DNA of 64,000 nt from Psychrobacillus sp044762655 (GTDB lineage: Bacteria; Bacillota; Bacilli; Bacillales_A; Planococcaceae), in the NCBI RefSeq assembly GCF_044762655.1, contig NZ_JBIWER010000001.1:248001-312000 (forward strand), written 5' to 3'. A model generated the notes under the pieces. It saw only the letters and a list, made by a program, of their open reading frames with translations. It ran no database searches and was not told the origin of the DNA. Numbering within the stretch: position 1 is the stretch's first letter; each line of letters starts with the position of its first letter. Positions 1 to 7,777 of the stretch are shown piece by piece. The translations under genes were made by a program, and so were the position numbers.

Positions 1-277
1 CTTTTACCGTAGAATCATTTGCCATTACACAAACAGTTTGCCCATTTACTTTACCAGTAGCAGTCACAACCCCATCTGCTGGCAAATCCCCTGCCTCTAC
101 ATTCGCAAAGCGACCATCTTCAATATATTCCCCATTATCGAAAAGTAACGCCAAACGGTCACGGACAAATAATTTATTTTGCTCTTTCATTTTTTCATGA
201 TATTTAGCGTGTCCTCCAGCATAAACGGAGGCTAGCTTTTCTTCTAATCTATCATTATACCCTTTTGTTTCTCCCAC
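1..277 (-). CDS. Acyl-CoA carboxylase carboxyltransferase subunit, N-terminal part
   Basis: This is the first 92 codons of a gene that runs off the left edge. The protein starts with GTG at 277, eleven bases after an AAAGGGGGC ribosome site. The N-terminus (LEEKLASVYAGGHAKYHEKMK, then LFVRDRLALLFDNGEYIED and a GKVNGQ stretch) is typical of the beta subunit of propionyl-, methylcrotonyl- or acetyl-CoA carboxylases, which transfers CO2 from carboxybiotin to the acyl-CoA. It is the third gene of an operon with the biotin carboxylase and biotin carrier just upstream, a layout like B. subtilis yngE with yngH and yngHB. The substrate cannot be told from this fragment. A methylcrotonyl-CoA role in leucine breakdown is likely by analogy. 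Confidence 0.85.
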   Translation of the reverse strand, partial: MGETKGYNDRLEEKLASVYAGGHAKYHEKMKEQNKLFVRDRLALLFDNGEYIEDGRFANVEAGDLPADGVVTATGKVNGQTVCVMANDSTVK

Positions 278-292
278 GTTGTAAAGCCCCCT

Positions 293-505
293 TTATTCAA
301 ACGTTACTAAAACATCGCCTTCGTTTACAAAATCGCCTTCATGGGCGTTAATCGTTGCAATCTTTCCTGCTGTTTCCGCTTCGATTGGAATCTCCATTTT
401 CATTGATTCCAATACCATTACTACTTGTCCAGCTGATACTTCTTCTCCAACTGCTACATTTACTGTAAATACGGTTCCTGCCATTGACGATTCTAAATTT
501 TTCAT
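293..505 (-). CDS. Biotin carboxyl carrier protein (YngHB-like)
   Basis: This 70-residue protein is a single biotinyl domain. It has the biotinylation motif VLESMKMEIPIEA, in which the lysine between the two methionines carries biotin, followed by a hammerhead-fold half ending EGDFVNEGDVLVTFE. It shuttles carboxyl groups between the biotin carboxylase and carboxyltransferase of the same operon. The ATG at 505 lies nine bases after GGGAGG and overlaps the carboxylase stop as ATGA, so translation is probably coupled. An in-frame start at 538 would place the start inside the carboxylase and lacks a ribosome site. Stand-alone carriers of about 70 residues are normal in Bacillus yng-type clusters. 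Confidence 0.93.
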   Translation of the reverse strand: MKNLESSMAGTVFTVNVAVGEEVSAGQVVMVLESMKMEIPIEAETAGKIATINAHEGDFVNEGDVLVTFE

Positions 506-1863
506 TTTGAAACTTCCTCCCTTTGTCTCTGCATCCATTCCCCTAAGACGGATGTTGAATACTCCCCACTTGTAAAGCTCTCATCTTTCAAGAACTGTTG
601 GAATAGTGGAATATTTGTTTTCACACCTTCTATTTTAGCAGAAGAAAACACTTTTTGTGCAGACTCAATCGCTAATTTTCTATTTTCCGCATGGATTATA
701 ACTTTAGAAATCATCGGATCATAGAACGGCGTGACTTTATCGCCTTCTTCATAACCTGAGTCAATTCGGATATCTTCTTCTGTTTCCCAGCTTTGTGAAG
801 CGATTGTTCCTGGAGACGGAAAGAATGTTTTTGGGTCCTCCGCATATATTCTAAATTCAATAGCATGTCCATGGGACTTTATCGAAGATTGGTCTTTCAC
901 TGGCAGCTCTTCTCCTGCGGCAACCTTTAACTGCCATTCTACTAAATCGAATCCAGTAATTGCTTCCGTAATCGGATGCTCTACTTGTAACCTCGTATTC
1001 ATCTCTAAAAAATAAAATTGATGATTATGATCTACGATAAATTCAACCGTACCAGCATTTATATAGTCTACAGCTTTCGCTGCATTCACAGCAGCCTCCC
1101 ATAGTTTTTCCCTAGCTTCCTGCGGAAAATTAGGAGAAGGTGCCTCTTCCATAACTTTTTGGTTTCTACGCTGTACTGAACAATTTCGTTCAAATAAATG
1201 AACGATATTGCCATGCTTGTCCCCAAAGATTTGTACTTCGATATGTCTCGAAGAATCTATGAATTTTTCAAGAAAAACGACATCGCTACCAAAATAGGAT
1301 TTTGCTCGCGTCTTAATCGATTCAAAGTGTTTTACAAGGGTAGTTTCATCATCACAGCGAATCATTCCAATTCCACCGCCGCCGGCACTAGCTTTAAGCA
1401 TGATTGGATATCCAATCGAACCAGCAGCTAGTATTGCATCCTCTACAGTTGCCAGTCCTTCTTCCGTTCCCGGAACAACCGGAACGTTTGCATTAATCAT
1501 CGTGATTCGAGATCCGATTTTATCTCCCATTTTTTCCATTGTCTCAGGCTTTGGACCAATAAAAATAATACCTTCCGCCTCGGCTTTACGAGCAAATTCA
1601 GCATTTTCCGATAAAAATCCGTAGCCTGGGTGAATCGCATCGACCTTTTCCCTTTTTGCAAGCGCAATAATATCATCTGCTTTTAAGTAGGATTGTTGAA
1701 CTTGGCTAGGTCCTATTAAAAATGCATAATCAGCTTCTTTTACATAAGGCAGATCTTTGTCTGCCTCCGAATAGATTGCTACTGTTTCGATATTTAATCT
1801 TTTACATGTTTTTATAATACGTCTAGCTATTTCTCCCCGATTTGCTATTAAAACTTTCTTCAA
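502..1863 (-). CDS. Acyl-CoA carboxylase, biotin carboxylase subunit
   Basis: The 453-residue ATP-grasp enzyme carboxylates biotin on the neighbouring carrier using ATP and bicarbonate. It starts with the Rossmann-like MKKVLIANRGEIARRI, then has HPGYGFLSE near residue 80, the glycine-rich ATP loop ASAGGGGIGM near 160, the ERNCSVQRRNQKV strand and the EMNTRLQVEH catalytic segment near 290. The residue after the four glycines is Ile rather than the usual Lys or Arg, as I recall for B. subtilis YngH. The start is TTG at 1863, behind GAGGGGG; the only nearby ATG is followed at once by a stop. It is the first gene of the carboxylase operon, with a cre-overlapped promoter upstream. It is distinct from the fatty-acid AccC because of its operon partners. 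Confidence 0.93.
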   Translation of the reverse strand: MKKVLIANRGEIARRIIKTCKRLNIETVAIYSEADKDLPYVKEADYAFLIGPSQVQQSYLKADDIIALAKREKVDAIHPGYGFLSENAEFARKAEAEGIIFIGPKPETMEKMGDKIGSRITMINANVPVVPGTEEGLATVEDAILAAGSIGYPIMLKASAGGGGIGMIRCDDETTLVKHFESIKTRAKSYFGSDVVFLEKFIDSSRHIEVQIFGDKHGNIVHLFERNCSVQRRNQKVMEEAPSPNFPQEAREKLWEAAVNAAKAVDYINAGTVEFIVDHNHQFYFLEMNTRLQVEHPITEAITGFDLVEWQLKVAAGEELPVKDQSSIKSHGHAIEFRIYAEDPKTFFPSPGTIASQSWETEEDIRIDSGYEEGDKVTPFYDPMISKVIIHAENRKLAIESAQKVFSSAKIEGVKTNIPLFQQFLKDESFTSGEYSTSVLGEWMQRQREEVSK

Positions 1864-1906
1864 ATTACATCCCCCTCTATTCGAACAATTTCCCCATCTA
1901 TATTAG

Positions 1907-1934
1907 TCTATACGAATTATGAAAGCGATTTCAA
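1907..1934 (-). promoter_or_regulatory. Sigma-A-type promoter of the acyl-CoA carboxylase operon
   Basis: On the minus strand TTGAAA (1934-1929) is followed after 16 bases by TATAGA (1912-1907). It sits about 45 bases upstream of the carboxylase start. The -35 hexamer lies within the adjoining cre match. Confidence 0.55.
1920..1933. promoter_or_regulatory. cre box, predicted CcpA binding site
   Basis: The 14 bases TGAAAGCGATTTCA match the CcpA consensus TGWAANCGNTNWCA at every position and on both strands. The site overlaps the -35 and spacer of the carboxylase operon promoter, so binding of CcpA would be expected to repress transcription when good carbon sources are present. This is an inference from position and consensus. 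Confidence 0.7.
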
Positions 1935-2046
1935 CTAATTTCTTAAGAAATGACTTTTAAAGAACAAAAGCGCTGGCGTCTGGACGAAGATTACTTTTTA
2001 GTAAATTATCTATATGCCAAAGATAAATTTTCTAATGCACAAGAAA

Positions 2047-2069
2047 AGAAGCCCTAAAAAAGGCCTCTC
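2047..2069 (-). terminator. Terminator after gerR
   Basis: AGAGGCC and GGGCTTCT arms (one G-U pair) enclose an A/T loop and are followed on the minus strand by a short T-rich run. It directly follows the gerR stop and separates gerR from the carboxylase operon. Confidence 0.6.
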
Positions 2070-2468
2070 TTACTTGCGTTCAATATGTGTAATACCTTGT
2101 TTGACCCAGTTTAATAGTTGTTCATAATCGTTTTTCAACAAATTATAGGCACTTGAAATTTCGTCATAGGAATTTTTCATTTCATCATAGCTTTCCATTG
2201 CCAGTTGCAAATGGTTTTGTAGAGAGGATGAATCTGCTAATTCTTTAGTAGAGTAAGCAGTCGGTTTTTGTTCTTTTTTAATAATTTGAGGGCGTAGGTT
2301 TTTATTCCATCGGAATGCACATGCCTGCTTTGACCTTCCAAGTAAGACACTCGCTTCCTGAAAACCAGAAATTTGTGTGTGACCTTCATTAATTTTGTTT
2401 AAAATTATTTCTTTTAGAAGATTATCTTCTTCCTCAGTCCAACTATCTTTTCTCAATTTGACATTCAT
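2070..2468 (-). CDS. gerR: RsfA-family sporulation regulator GerR (YlbO)
   Basis: The 132-residue protein has an N-terminal Myb/SANT-like helix-turn-helix (KDSWTEEEDNLLKEIILNKI, then GRSKQACAFRWNKNLR at about residues 40-60) and a C-terminal coiled coil (LQLAMESYDEMKNSYDEISSAYNLLKNDYEQLL). This is the RsfA family. The location beside rpmF matches B. subtilis ylbO, which encodes GerR, a mother-cell regulator made under sigma-E that represses part of the sigma-E regulon. The ATG at 2468 follows a GGTGATC ribosome site; the longer in-frame start lacks one. Orthology rests on domain plus synteny; a forespore RsfA paralogue is the alternative. Confidence 0.82.
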   Translation of the reverse strand: MNVKLRKDSWTEEEDNLLKEIILNKINEGHTQISGFQEASVLLGRSKQACAFRWNKNLRPQIIKKEQKPTAYSTKELADSSSLQNHLQLAMESYDEMKNSYDEISSAYNLLKNDYEQLLNWVKQGITHIERK

Positions 2469-2528
2469 CTGGATCACCCTTTGCTTTTTTATTAATATAT
2501 GCAAAGTGGGTACAAATAGACTCTTATA

Positions 2529-3290
2529 TTATTTCTTTTTAGATAAAAATGCATCGACCGCTTGATGATGTGCTTCCTGCGCCCAAAGCACAGAACATGT
2601 TCGAACCTCTTCCATAATTCGTTCAAATAAATTAGACTGCTCCCACTTTCTAACTAATTGCATTTTGTATGCTTGTAGCACAGTCTCATGAGGCACAATC
2701 ATTTTATCGATAAATAATTCTAACGCATTATATTTATTTCCTTCAAAAACTTCCGTTGCCCAGCCAATAGCCTGAAGTTTGTCAGATGGATAAGGAGTCG
2801 CCTCGGTTAACATTTGGAGCGTATAGTCTTGTCGCATTCCCTTTTCCCACAAATAGGTTCCACCACCCCAGCCAGAAGTAATTGCTAATTGACCTTGAAT
2901 GAATCCACATTTTGCTTCTTTTTTAACTAAACGATAATCACATAAAGTTGCAATCTCGCACCCTCCACCTATGGCTGTTCCATTTACTAACGCTAAAGTA
3001 GGAATGGTCATTGTAGCAACATCATATAAAATAGCAGCAGTTTCACTTAACATTTCATATGATTCATGCTCTGTTTTTAATTTATGTAGAACAGATAAAT
3101 CACCACCGGAGCAAAAAGTTTTTTCACCTGCTCCAGTAATAACTGCTAACTTAATAGAACTATCATTTTTTACTTTATGTACTAACTCTTTAAACCCCTC
3201 TAAAACCTCCATATTTACCGCATTATGAATATTAGGTCTGTTTATTTCTAATATGATTACTTCTTTTCTCTTTGTTAACGTATAAGCCAT
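2529..3290 (-). CDS. Crotonase-fold protein, enoyl-CoA hydratase/isomerase family
   Basis: The 253-residue protein has the crotonase oxyanion-hole segments CSGGDLSVL near residue 60 and GTAIGGGCEIATLCDY near 105. The glutamate of GGGCEIA corresponds to the first catalytic Glu of crotonase. The second is replaced: the expected E-x-x-LG-x-xPG segment reads GQLAITSGWGGG. The W-G-G pattern recalls decarboxylases of the superfamily such as ECHDC1. It may therefore be a decarboxylase or an isomerase rather than a hydratase. Start ATG 3290 follows AAGGGGTG. It lies between the rpmF terminator and gerR on the same strand, and the acyl-CoA carboxylase genes are downstream. Confidence 0.8.
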   Translation of the reverse strand: MAYTLTKRKEVIILEINRPNIHNAVNMEVLEGFKELVHKVKNDSSIKLAVITGAGEKTFCSGGDLSVLHKLKTEHESYEMLSETAAILYDVATMTIPTLALVNGTAIGGGCEIATLCDYRLVKKEAKCGFIQGQLAITSGWGGGTYLWEKGMRQDYTLQMLTEATPYPSDKLQAIGWATEVFEGNKYNALELFIDKMIVPHETVLQAYKMQLVRKWEQSNLFERIMEEVRTCSVLWAQEAHHQAVDAFLSKKK

Positions 3291-3322
3291 TATCAAACAC
3301 CCCTTTTTAAAAATATATAGAG

Positions 3323-3364
3323 AAAAAGACTACCTAAGAGCCATGGTCTCTTTGGTAGTCTTTT
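3323..3364. terminator. Terminator after rpmF
   Basis: AAAGACTACC (3325-3334) pairs with GGTAGTCTTT (3354-3363), with further pairing of GAGAC/GTCTC-like arms inside. A/T runs flank both sides, so it can work in both directions. It lies just after the rpmF stop. Confidence 0.85.
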
Positions 3365-3381
3365 AAGGAACAAATACTGAA

Positions 3382-3555
3382 TTATTTGCTCAATACTTCT
3401 TTCCCTTTGTATTGACCGCAAGATTTACAAATACGGTGAGCCAATTTCATTTCACCACAATTTGAACAAGCAACCATACCAGGTACGGATAATTTAAAAT
3501 GTGTACGACGCTTTCTTTTTACAGTTTTAGAAGTTCTTCTAGCTGGTACTGCCAT
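3382..3555 (-). CDS. rpmF: 50S ribosomal protein L32
   Basis: This 57-residue basic protein belongs to the large ribosomal subunit. It begins AVPARRTSKTVKRKRRTH, as L32 does, and carries a zinc ribbon made by two CxxC pairs (CSNCGEMKLAHRICKSCG), so it is the zinc-dependent form. The ATG at 3555 follows a near-perfect AAGGAGGTG ribosome site; three upstream codons in frame are not needed. It is co-transcribed after the YceD-like gene, separated by 24 bases, the usual ylbN-rpmF pair. Confidence 0.98.
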   Translation of the reverse strand: MAVPARRTSKTVKRKRRTHFKLSVPGMVACSNCGEMKLAHRICKSCGQYKGKEVLSK

Positions 3556-3579
3556 AGGTGGCACCTCCTTACAGATCTA

Positions 3580-4119
3580 TTATTCGTCTGTTTGATCAAA
3601 ATACTTTGCTAAATCAGCAAGTCTTGGATCTAATTTTGGTTGTTCATCTTCCTGCATTTCATTGAGCTCTTCGTCTGTTGTGTAACTCCAACCATTTCCA
3701 CCCTCATGTTTAAATTGGTCTGCACCTTCTTTATACACTTGCATTGGAATTTCTAGAAGAATCAATTCTTCTAAAACTGGGTCTACATTAATAACATCAC
3801 CTTCAACAACATGAAAATTATCATATGCTCTTGCAGAAGCTAATGCTGTCTCAGACCAGCTGAAAATTTCATCAGATTGAATCTCAAATGGAAATTCTAC
3901 ATCCTCCCACGTGCGTGCACATGGTAAAATGAGAGTTCCTGAAAGCTGAAAGTGACAAGTCATTTGCGCTGCACCAAATGTACAGTGCCCTTTTACGTGA
4001 ACGGGTGAAATACTTCGAACGTCCTGGTTCCGCTTCTTCACGTTTTCGAGTTCCACGAATTCATCTAAAGTTAGTCCGTTCTCACGATATTTAGATAGCT
4101 GATGAATTGCCCATTTCAT
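3580..4119 (-). CDS. ylbN: YceD/DUF177 family protein (YlbN)
   Basis: The 179-residue protein belongs to the YceD (DUF177) family found next to rpmF across bacteria. Members are linked to 23S rRNA accumulation in plants and E. coli, and the Bacillus protein is not well characterised. Visible features are the SPVHVKGHCTFGAAQMTCHFQLSGTLILPCARTWEDVEFPF core, which contains two spaced cysteines, an EGDVINVDPVLEELILLEIPM segment typical of the family, and an acidic tail ending LDPRLADLAKYFDQ. It is preceded by GAGGTGAT and a consensus promoter at 4149-4177. Confidence 0.9.
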   Translation of the reverse strand: MKWAIHQLSKYRENGLTLDEFVELENVKKRNQDVRSISPVHVKGHCTFGAAQMTCHFQLSGTLILPCARTWEDVEFPFEIQSDEIFSWSETALASARAYDNFHVVEGDVINVDPVLEELILLEIPMQVYKEGADQFKHEGGNGWSYTTDEELNEMQEDEQPKLDPRLADLAKYFDQTDE

Positions 4120-4148
4120 ACGATTATCACCTCAAGACAACAAAGTTG

Positions 4149-4177
4149 ATTATATAATGTCTGAATTTAGATGTCAA
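4149..4177 (-). promoter_or_regulatory. Consensus sigma-A promoter of ylbN-rpmF
   Basis: On the minus strand TTGACA (4177-4172) and TATAAT (4154-4149) are both perfect and separated by exactly 17 bases. Transcription should start near 4142, about 23 bases before ylbN. Confidence 0.9.
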
Positions 4178-4186
4178 GATAATTTC

Positions 4187-4215
4187 TTGTCACTCCATTA
4201 TTTTAACACTATACT
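4187..4215 (+). promoter_or_regulatory. Sigma-A promoter of tmcAL
   Basis: TTGTCA (4187-4192) and TATACT (4210-4215) are separated by 17 bases. The predicted start near 4222 falls at the ribosome site of tmcAL, so the leader would be very short. The -35 is only nine bases from that of the divergent ylbN promoter. Confidence 0.75.
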
Positions 4216-4243
4216 TGGATTAAGGAAAGGATTTGATTTGAAG

Positions 4244-5461
4244 ATGAAAGCGACTGGAATTGTTGTAGAATATAACCCATTTCATAACGGTCATTTGCAT
4301 CATTTACAGCAAACCCGTATAAAAACAAATAGCGATATTGTTATTGCCGTAATGTCTGGTAATTTTCTACAGCGTGGAGAACCAGCACTTGTAGATAAAT
4401 GGACTCGCTCCAAAATGGCTATTGCTGCGGGTGTTGATTTAGTAATTGAGCTTCCTTATGCATTTGCTACAGCACAAGCAAGTGATTTTGCAAAAGGGGC
4501 TATATTTTTATTAGATGCTTTAAAATGCCATTCCTTTTGCTTCGGAAGTGAAGAGGGTTCTTTAGAGGCATTTCAACAAACGTACAATCTATTATTAACC
4601 AATAATGAAGAATATAATACAGCCATAGCAGGTTACATGAAAAAAGGGCTGAGCTATCCGAAAGCATTAAATGAAGCCTATCATGAGATTTCTAAAAACA
4701 CTAATGTCCGGTTAGTTGATCTTTCCAAACCAAATAATATATTGGGATACCATTATATTCAGGCTGCAAATCTGTTAAATAGTAAAATTCAACCCGAAAC
4801 GATTCAGCGTGTAGTCGCTAATTATCATGATGATGCAAGCAATTCCGAAACGATTGCAAGCGCAACGGGTATTCGTAAACTACTTTTCGAGGGTCAGAAG
4901 CTTTCAGCAGTAGATGCTTACATGCCTAACAAAAGTTTAGAAGGGCTAATCGAATGGGAAAGTTTCCACGGTTCTTTTGCAAGCTGGGAAAAGTTTTATC
5001 CGACATTACGATTACTTATACTTCGCTCGTCTCCGGAGAAGTTGGCTCAAATCGCCGAAATCACGGAGGGAATGGAAAATGCCATTTGGAAAGCAGCAAG
5101 GACCCATACTAGCTTTCAATCGTTTATGAAGCAAATAAAATCGAAGCGCTTTACATGGACACGGATCCAGCGAATGCTAACACACATTTACACCGACTTT
5201 ACGTGGAGTCAATTACGCGAAATAGATGCCCCCACTTATATTAGACCTTTAGCAATGAATAAGAAGGGACAGGCATATTTACAGAGTATTAAAAAAGACT
5301 TGCAGCTTCCTCTTATAAGCAGGGTAGCCGCAAGTAAAAAGGATAAACAATTGCAACTAGACATCAAAGCAGCTGACTTATATTACTTGGGATTACAAAC
5401 TTCATCTAGTCAACATATGGTTGGCAGTGATTTTCGAATTGCTCCCATAATTTTTGAATAG
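4244..5461 (+). CDS. tmcAL: tRNA(Met) cytidine acetate ligase TmcAL (YlbM)
   Basis: The 405-residue nucleotidyltransferase-like enzyme makes N4-acetylcytidine at the wobble position of elongator tRNA-Met from acetate and ATP. The N-terminus GIVVEYNPFHNGHLHHLQQTR contains the HxGH-like (NGH) nucleotide-binding motif, followed by VIAVMSGNFLQRGEPALVDKWTRSKMA, both hallmarks of the family. Length is close to B. subtilis YlbM. ATG 4244 is chosen by family alignment. A TTG at 4238 is better spaced from AAGGAAAGG and would add two residues. It converges with ddcP, leaving one base between the stop codons. Confidence 0.93.
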   Translation: MKATGIVVEYNPFHNGHLHHLQQTRIKTNSDIVIAVMSGNFLQRGEPALVDKWTRSKMAIAAGVDLVIELPYAFATAQASDFAKGAIFLLDALKCHSFCFGSEEGSLEAFQQTYNLLLTNNEEYNTAIAGYMKKGLSYPKALNEAYHEISKNTNVRLVDLSKPNNILGYHYIQAANLLNSKIQPETIQRVVANYHDDASNSETIASATGIRKLLFEGQKLSAVDAYMPNKSLEGLIEWESFHGSFASWEKFYPTLRLLILRSSPEKLAQIAEITEGMENAIWKAARTHTSFQSFMKQIKSKRFTWTRIQRMLTHIYTDFTWSQLREIDAPTYIRPLAMNKKGQAYLQSIKKDLQLPLISRVAASKKDKQLQLDIKAADLYYLGLQTSSSQHMVGSDFRIAPIIFE

Positions 5462-5462
5462 A

Positions 5463-6509
5463 TTATTTAGGCTCTAATTGGTCTAAATAAGCAAGTGCAT
5501 CATCAATAGTTTTCACAGGTACGATTTTCATTTTCGTGCCTATTTTTCTTGCAGATTTTAAGGCTTCTTCATAATTAGATGTTAGTTCTGGATTATTAGC
5601 CAAAATGGTAGGATCAATTTCATCGTCAGGAGCAAACATAATTTCCATACCCTTTTTGTCCGCAGCAATTACTTTTAAATCAATCCCACCAATTCTACCA
5701 ACAGTTCCATCCTCTCTCATTTCACCAGTTCCTGCTATTTTATAACCCTTAGTAATATCTTCTGGCAATAACTGATTTAGGATTTCTAAAGTGAACATTA
5801 GTCCAGCAGATGGTCCTCCAATATCTTCGGAGTTTATATGTACAGCAGGTGTCGTTTCAACTTTTTTGTCTGCCGTGTAGCTAATACCGATTGCTGGCGT
5901 ATCAAGTACACCTGGTATAGTTTTAAGGGATACTTCTTTATCCAACTGGCTACCATCACGTTCGACCTTTAAACGAATAACATCACCCTCTGCTTTATTA
6001 GCTAGATAGGCTCTTATAGACTCTTCCGTTAAATTATCAATATCATCAATCTTTAAAATTTTGTCTCCAGCCTCTAATATTCCATCAGCTGCACTTTCAT
6101 CAACCACATTAAAAATAAATATTCCGTTATTTGATACAGTGTAAGGCTTATTTGCTCGATCAAATGCAACTGAAATAGCATTAAATTGAGAATTAGACAT
6201 AAGCTTTAATTGACGAACATTATATTCTTTCTCATCTTCATCTTTTTGACGGATTTCATTTGCTTTGTAAATTTTTTGACTGTCCGTCACTTGGGCATAG
6301 GCATATGTGAGCGGAGTAGCTTTTGCAAGGGCAATAGTAAGGAGACTCAATGTACCTTTGTCATCCTGATCACCTCCATCTACTTTTACAAATGGATCCA
6401 GTTCGTATGCACCACCTGGTTTAGAAATATAAAACTCCATTGGATAAAAACCTAATGCTAACACAATTATTACTATGAAAAGAAGGATTATAGGATTTCT
6501 CTTCTTCAT
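5463..6509 (-). CDS. ddcP: PDZ-Lon-type serine protease DdcP/SepM (YlbL)
   Basis: The 348-residue membrane protease has an N-terminal anchor (NPIILLFIVIIVLALGFYPM, residues 4-24), a PDZ domain in the middle (GILEAGDKILKIDD, LANKAEGDVIRLKVERDG) and a C-terminal Lon-like S16 domain. The catalytic Ser is in GGPSAGLMFTLE and the paired Lys in GGIDLKVIAADKKG. The active site faces outside. In B. subtilis YlbL (DdcP) degrades the division inhibitor YneA after DNA damage, and in streptococci SepM processes a competence peptide. The start ATG 6509 follows AGAGGGAT; an upstream in-frame ATG at 6539 has no such site. Confidence 0.92.
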   Translation of the reverse strand: MKKRNPIILLFIVIIVLALGFYPMEFYISKPGGAYELDPFVKVDGGDQDDKGTLSLLTIALAKATPLTYAYAQVTDSQKIYKANEIRQKDEDEKEYNVRQLKLMSNSQFNAISVAFDRANKPYTVSNNGIFIFNVVDESAADGILEAGDKILKIDDIDNLTEESIRAYLANKAEGDVIRLKVERDGSQLDKEVSLKTIPGVLDTPAIGISYTADKKVETTPAVHINSEDIGGPSAGLMFTLEILNQLLPEDITKGYKIAGTGEMREDGTVGRIGGIDLKVIAADKKGMEIMFAPDDEIDPTILANNPELTSNYEEALKSARKIGTKMKIVPVKTIDDALAYLDQLEPK

Positions 6510-6606
6510 CAAAAATATCCCTCTCTTTCTACAACTCATTTGAATATTAGTTTATCACTTCCATTTTTTTCTGACAAAATTTATGTGAACAAAGGATGAA
6601 TTTTAC

Positions 6607-7482
6607 ATGCATAGACTAATAACGATTGGCAGCTGGGCTCTAATTATCCTTTTGTTTTTACAGCCTGGAGTTGCACACAAAGGTGCAGTCGAAGGAATGA
6701 GGATTTTCACAACCGCCCTACTGCCTTATTTATTACCTTATTTAGTAATAACTCAGCTATTTATTCGTTCTCAAAATTCTTTTTTAAATACGACGAATAA
6801 GTTTAAACTGTACGTTAATATTTACTTATTAAGTGCAATAGGCGGGTTTCCTAGTGGCGCTGCGATAATAGCCTCTTTAAAGGATCTTGGTACACTGAAT
6901 AAAAGTAATGCAGGGTGGTTGCTTGCCATATGTCATGCCCCTAGTCCAATGTTTGTTATAGGGTTTGTAGGAATAGAAATCTTCCATGCAGAAATTGCGG
7001 GAATTAAACTTTTACTAATAATCCATGCTGTAAATTTATTGTTTTTAATAGTATTTATCATTTTATCTCCTGCTATCCATGAAAATAGACATGTTCAAAA
7101 GACTTCTGATTCACCATTTCAGGAAAGTATAAAAGAGACCTATCAGATATTGTTGCTTATTGGTACGACTGTTATTTTTTTTACTACAGTAAGTTTTATC
7201 GTGTTTGAATCCGTCAAAGAAATTGTCCCTAATATTTCACCTGTCCTATTAGTTTTTGTAGCATCTCTCTTTGAAATGACTGGTGGGATTAGCTTAGCTG
7301 GAGAAATGTTGACAGGCTCCACGTTTTTACCTTTTATAGTTGCTCTTATTATAGCTTTTAGTGGAGTAAGTATTCATATGCAAATAATAGTACTTGCTCA
7401 AAAAGCAAAGATACCTATTAGAAAATATATTCTATTCCGCTTTCTTCACATGCTCATCATTCCTATCTTATTTTTCTTATAA
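6607..7482 (+). CDS. YlbJ-like multispanning membrane protein, short form
   Basis: The 291-residue hydrophobic protein has about eight membrane segments and conserved glycine-rich turns GGFPSGAA near residue 80 and AFSGVSIHMQI near 258. These are features of the nucleoside-recognition/YlbJ family, whose B. subtilis member is a sigma-E sporulation membrane protein of about 408 residues. Location beside ddcP and coaD agrees with ylbJ. The protein is roughly 110 residues shorter than the relative I recall, with no sign of a frameshift. The start follows AAAGGATGA. A GAATATT box at 6542 resembles a sigma-E -35, but no convincing -10 follows. Confidence 0.65.
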   Translation: MHRLITIGSWALIILLFLQPGVAHKGAVEGMRIFTTALLPYLLPYLVITQLFIRSQNSFLNTTNKFKLYVNIYLLSAIGGFPSGAAIIASLKDLGTLNKSNAGWLLAICHAPSPMFVIGFVGIEIFHAEIAGIKLLLIIHAVNLLFLIVFIILSPAIHENRHVQKTSDSPFQESIKETYQILLLIGTTVIFFTTVSFIVFESVKEIVPNISPVLLVFVASLFEMTGGISLAGEMLTGSTFLPFIVALIIAFSGVSIHMQIIVLAQKAKIPIRKYILFRFLHMLIIPILFFL

Positions 7483-7541
7483 GATAGCTGGACTTAGAGT
7501 TACGCTGTGATCAATCTTTTAGTCGACTACTACACATTATT

Positions 7542-7727
7542 TTGATTAGAGTGCAAGGTGGCGACTCCAAATGAATAAGTGAGACAGTTGAGACATCAAA
7601 GCGAGGCATTAGCGTCGGTGATGACGCATCGCTCACCCCAGGAGGTTAACAGGATGTTGGTCACGAAGGCGTTGCGATCGCGTTGTGGTGCTCTTACCCT
7701 TTGTACCCCACCTGAAACGGAAATCAG
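7542..7727. repeat. Dispersed repeat, copy A
   Basis: It begins TTGATTAGAGTGCAAGGTGG and ends CCCCACCTGAAACGGAAATCA, so the ends form an imperfect inverted repeat. Similar ends and the internal CTCACCCC and CCCTTTGTACCCCACCTG stretches recur at 20289-20433 and 33340-33511. An upstream ACTACACATTA is shared with the 20.3 kb copy. It fills the 295-base gap between ylbJ-like and coaD. No gene is supported in it. Confidence 0.7.
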
Positions 7728-7741
7728 CGTTGTTGGAAGAA

Positions 7742-7768
7742 AAAAAACCTCGATTGGATGTCGAGGTT
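7742..7768 (-). terminator. Terminator after coaD
   Basis: AACCTCGA and TCGAGGTT arms with a short loop, followed on the minus strand by eight T residues, ten bases beyond the coaD stop. Confidence 0.9.
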
Positions 7769-7777
7769 CTCGTTTGA

